6,976 bases of DNA. Origin: Flavobacterium sp. (GTDB lineage Bacteria; Bacteroidota; Bacteroidia; Flavobacteriales; Flavobacteriaceae). Shown here in pieces: positions 5,664-6,976 of the stretch. The DNA is taken from positions 1 through 6,976 of the forward strand of contig JADMKR010000273.1 of assembly GCA_015478765.1 (NCBI GenBank), given 5' to 3'. The notes under the pieces are model-generated. The model was given only the letters and a program-made list of their open reading frames with translations, made no database searches and was not told the DNA's origin. Position numbers and translations under genes: made by a program. The number at the start of each line of letters is the position of its first letter. The stretch's first letter is position 1.

Positions 5664-6976
5664 TTGAGTTTCACGCTGCATATTTTTACCCCGCCATTTA
5701 CCCAACTTAACACACCTTATCCGGCAACTGCATATTTAAAAGGTTTTTTGAATACTATCGGGATTTCCAGTATGCAGGCTGACCTTGGTATCGATGTGAT
5801 TTTACGGATATTTTCCCGAGCAGGTCTGTCGGATATTTTCGCATTCGCAGTAAGTAATCAGATGTCGATGTCAGACAATGCGCAACGCATCAACCTGTTG
5901 GCGAATGACTATATTAATACAATTGAGAGTGTGATCTCATTCCTGCAAGGCTCCAATCCTACACTGGCATTGCAGATTTGCCAGGAAGATTTTCTGCCCG
6001 AAGCAGGGCGTTTCTACGAGCTTCAGGAACTTGACTGGGCGTTTGGAGCAATGGGGATGCAGGATAAGGCTAAACACCTCGCGACCCTGTACCTCGAAGA
6101 TTTATCCGACTTCATCGTTGAATGTATCGACCCTAATTTTGGTTTTAGCCGATATGCCGAACGATTGGGCCGAAGTGCAAATTCATTTGACGAATTGTAT
6201 GTCGCGCTGCAGCAGCAATCCACATATATCGACCAACAGTTATTCGCGATTTTAACCGAAAGGATACCGGAAAAACCTGATCTTGTGTTGATATCGGTTC
6301 CGTTTCCAGGCAACCTGTTTTCGGCCTTCCGCACTGCGCAATGGATCAAAGCAACATTTCCCGACGCCAAAATCGCGATGGGCGGCGGATTTCCTAATAC
6401 GGAATTGCGTTCGTTGACAGATGCACGAGTTTTCGAATTTTTTGATTTCATCACGCTCGATGATGGTGAAAGACCAGTCGAATTACTTATCGACCACGTC
6501 AAGGGACTTCGCGATATTACGGCCTTAAAGCGAACATTTGCCCTCGTAGGCCAAGTTGTGACGTACATCGATAATTCGGGACTACCCGATTATAGACAAT
6601 CCGAAATAGGAACGCCTGATTACTCAGATTTGCCGCTCGATAAATACATTTCTGTTATTGAGGTCGTAAACCCAATGCATCGCATGTGGAGCGACGGTCG
6701 CTGGAACAAACTCACCATGGCGCACGGATGTTATTGGGGAAAGTGCACCTTTTGCGATATTTCACTGGATTATATTAAAATATACGAGCCTATTGCGGCG
6801 TCAATTCTATGTGACCGAATAGAGCAACTAGTGAAACAAACCGGCCAAACCGGATTCCATTTTGTAGATGAAGCTGCGCCGCCGGCCTTGATGCGCGAAT
6901 TGGCGCTGGAAATATTGCGGCGAAAAATTACGGTTACCTGGTGGACCAACATTCGGTTCGAAAAAAGTTTTAGTCG
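5664..6976 (+). CDS. B12-binding-type radical SAM enzyme, 3' end outside window
   Basis: One frame is open from 5634 to the window end, giving 437 codons from the proposed TTG start at 5664. The N-terminus (HIFTPPFTQLNTPYPATAYLKGF) is typical of radical SAM proteins with a cobalamin-binding-like domain. A helical region follows, then a Rossmann-like segment at about 205-275, including LISVPFPGN, MGGGFPN and ITLDDGERP; the DxHxxG motif of His-on B12 domains is absent. The radical SAM part begins with LTMAHGCYWGKCTFCDIS, with cluster cysteines at 356, 361 and 364. The spacing is CX4CX2C, not the classical CX3CX2C. Further on are FHFVDEAAPP and WWTNIRF, strand motifs of the TIM barrel. The substrate is unknown. 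There is no ATG in frame before Met37 (5772), which is too late because it would remove the conserved TPPF...PYPAT region. The gene diverges from bshC. The family call is firm; the start and function are not. Confidence 0.85.
   Translation, partial: MSFTLHIFTPPFTQLNTPYPATAYLKGFLNTIGISSMQADLGIDVILRIFSRAGLSDIFAFAVSNQMSMSDNAQRINLLANDYINTIESVISFLQGSNPTLALQICQEDFLPEAGRFYELQELDWAFGAMGMQDKAKHLATLYLEDLSDFIVECIDPNFGFSRYAERLGRSANSFDELYVALQQQSTYIDQQLFAILTERIPEKPDLVLISVPFPGNLFSAFRTAQWIKATFPDAKIAMGGGFPNTELRSLTDARVFEFFDFITLDDGERPVELLIDHVKGLRDITALKRTFALVGQVVTYIDNSGLPDYRQSEIGTPDYSDLPLDKYISVIEVVNPMHRMWSDGRWNKLTMAHGCYWGKCTFCDISLDYIKIYEPIAASILCDRIEQLVKQTGQTGFHFVDEAAPPALMRELALEILRRKITVTWWTNIRFEKSFS

Noticed and set aside
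5477..5713. Minus-strand open frames across the bshC upstream spacer
   Set aside because: They overlap bshC or the radical SAM start in another frame, and their translations lack domain features.
6023..6568. Long minus-strand open frame of 181 codons opposite the radical SAM gene
   Set aside because: Its translation shows no family motifs and is rich in Ser, Arg and Asn, as expected of an antisense shadow; the plus-strand frame is continuous and carries the cluster motif.
1..6976. CRISPR array, tRNA, rRNA, insertion sequence or phage genes
   Set aside because: No regularly spaced repeats, cloverleaf, rRNA-like stretch, transposase or phage motifs are seen on either strand.

Overview
The window looks like chromosomal DNA from a member of the Bacteroidota, most likely Flavobacteriia. 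The evidence is: a bacillithiol synthase (BshC) of Bacteroidota type; short lipoproteins with an acidic tail after the lipid cysteine; start codons preceded by A-rich leaders instead of Shine-Dalgarno sequences; exact copies of the Bacteroidota -7 promoter box (TAnnTTTG); and AT-rich intergenic repeats built on AGTTTAA and AAATCT. The genus cannot be fixed from the sequence alone.

Layout, left to right. Positions 1-549 (+) are the C-terminal part of FtsY, the signal recognition particle receptor, cut by the window edge. A repeat-rich spacer follows, then a small two-helix membrane protein (701-886, +), then more repeat. Positions 917-1990 (-) encode a serine-hydrolase lipoprotein of the beta-lactamase/DD-peptidase fold. 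A 222-base divergent spacer (about 1991-2215) carries a perfect 9-bp inverted repeat and an exact TATATTTG box. Next come two (+) lipoprotein genes: a small cysteine-rich one with eight cysteines in its C-terminal half (2216-2584), and a lipocalin-like one (2682-3119). The second overlaps by 20 bases a DUF721/DciA-like replication-helicase loader gene (3100-3396, +). A strong bidirectional terminator separates this from ndk (3459-3878, -), which has its own promoter. bshC (3945-5528, -) follows. Divergent from bshC is a B12-binding-type radical SAM enzyme (5664 to the window end, +), starting at TTG and cut by the right edge.

How the genes relate: most are housekeeping (protein targeting, nucleotide pools, low-molecular-weight thiol synthesis, replication) and do not form one pathway. 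The only tight coupling visible is the overlap between the lipocalin-like gene and the DciA-like gene. I see no clearly new multi-gene system. The items most worth a second look are the radical SAM enzyme with a CX4CX2C cluster motif in place of CX3CX2C, the eight-cysteine lipoprotein with its operator-like palindrome, and the AAATCT repeats bracketing the small membrane protein.
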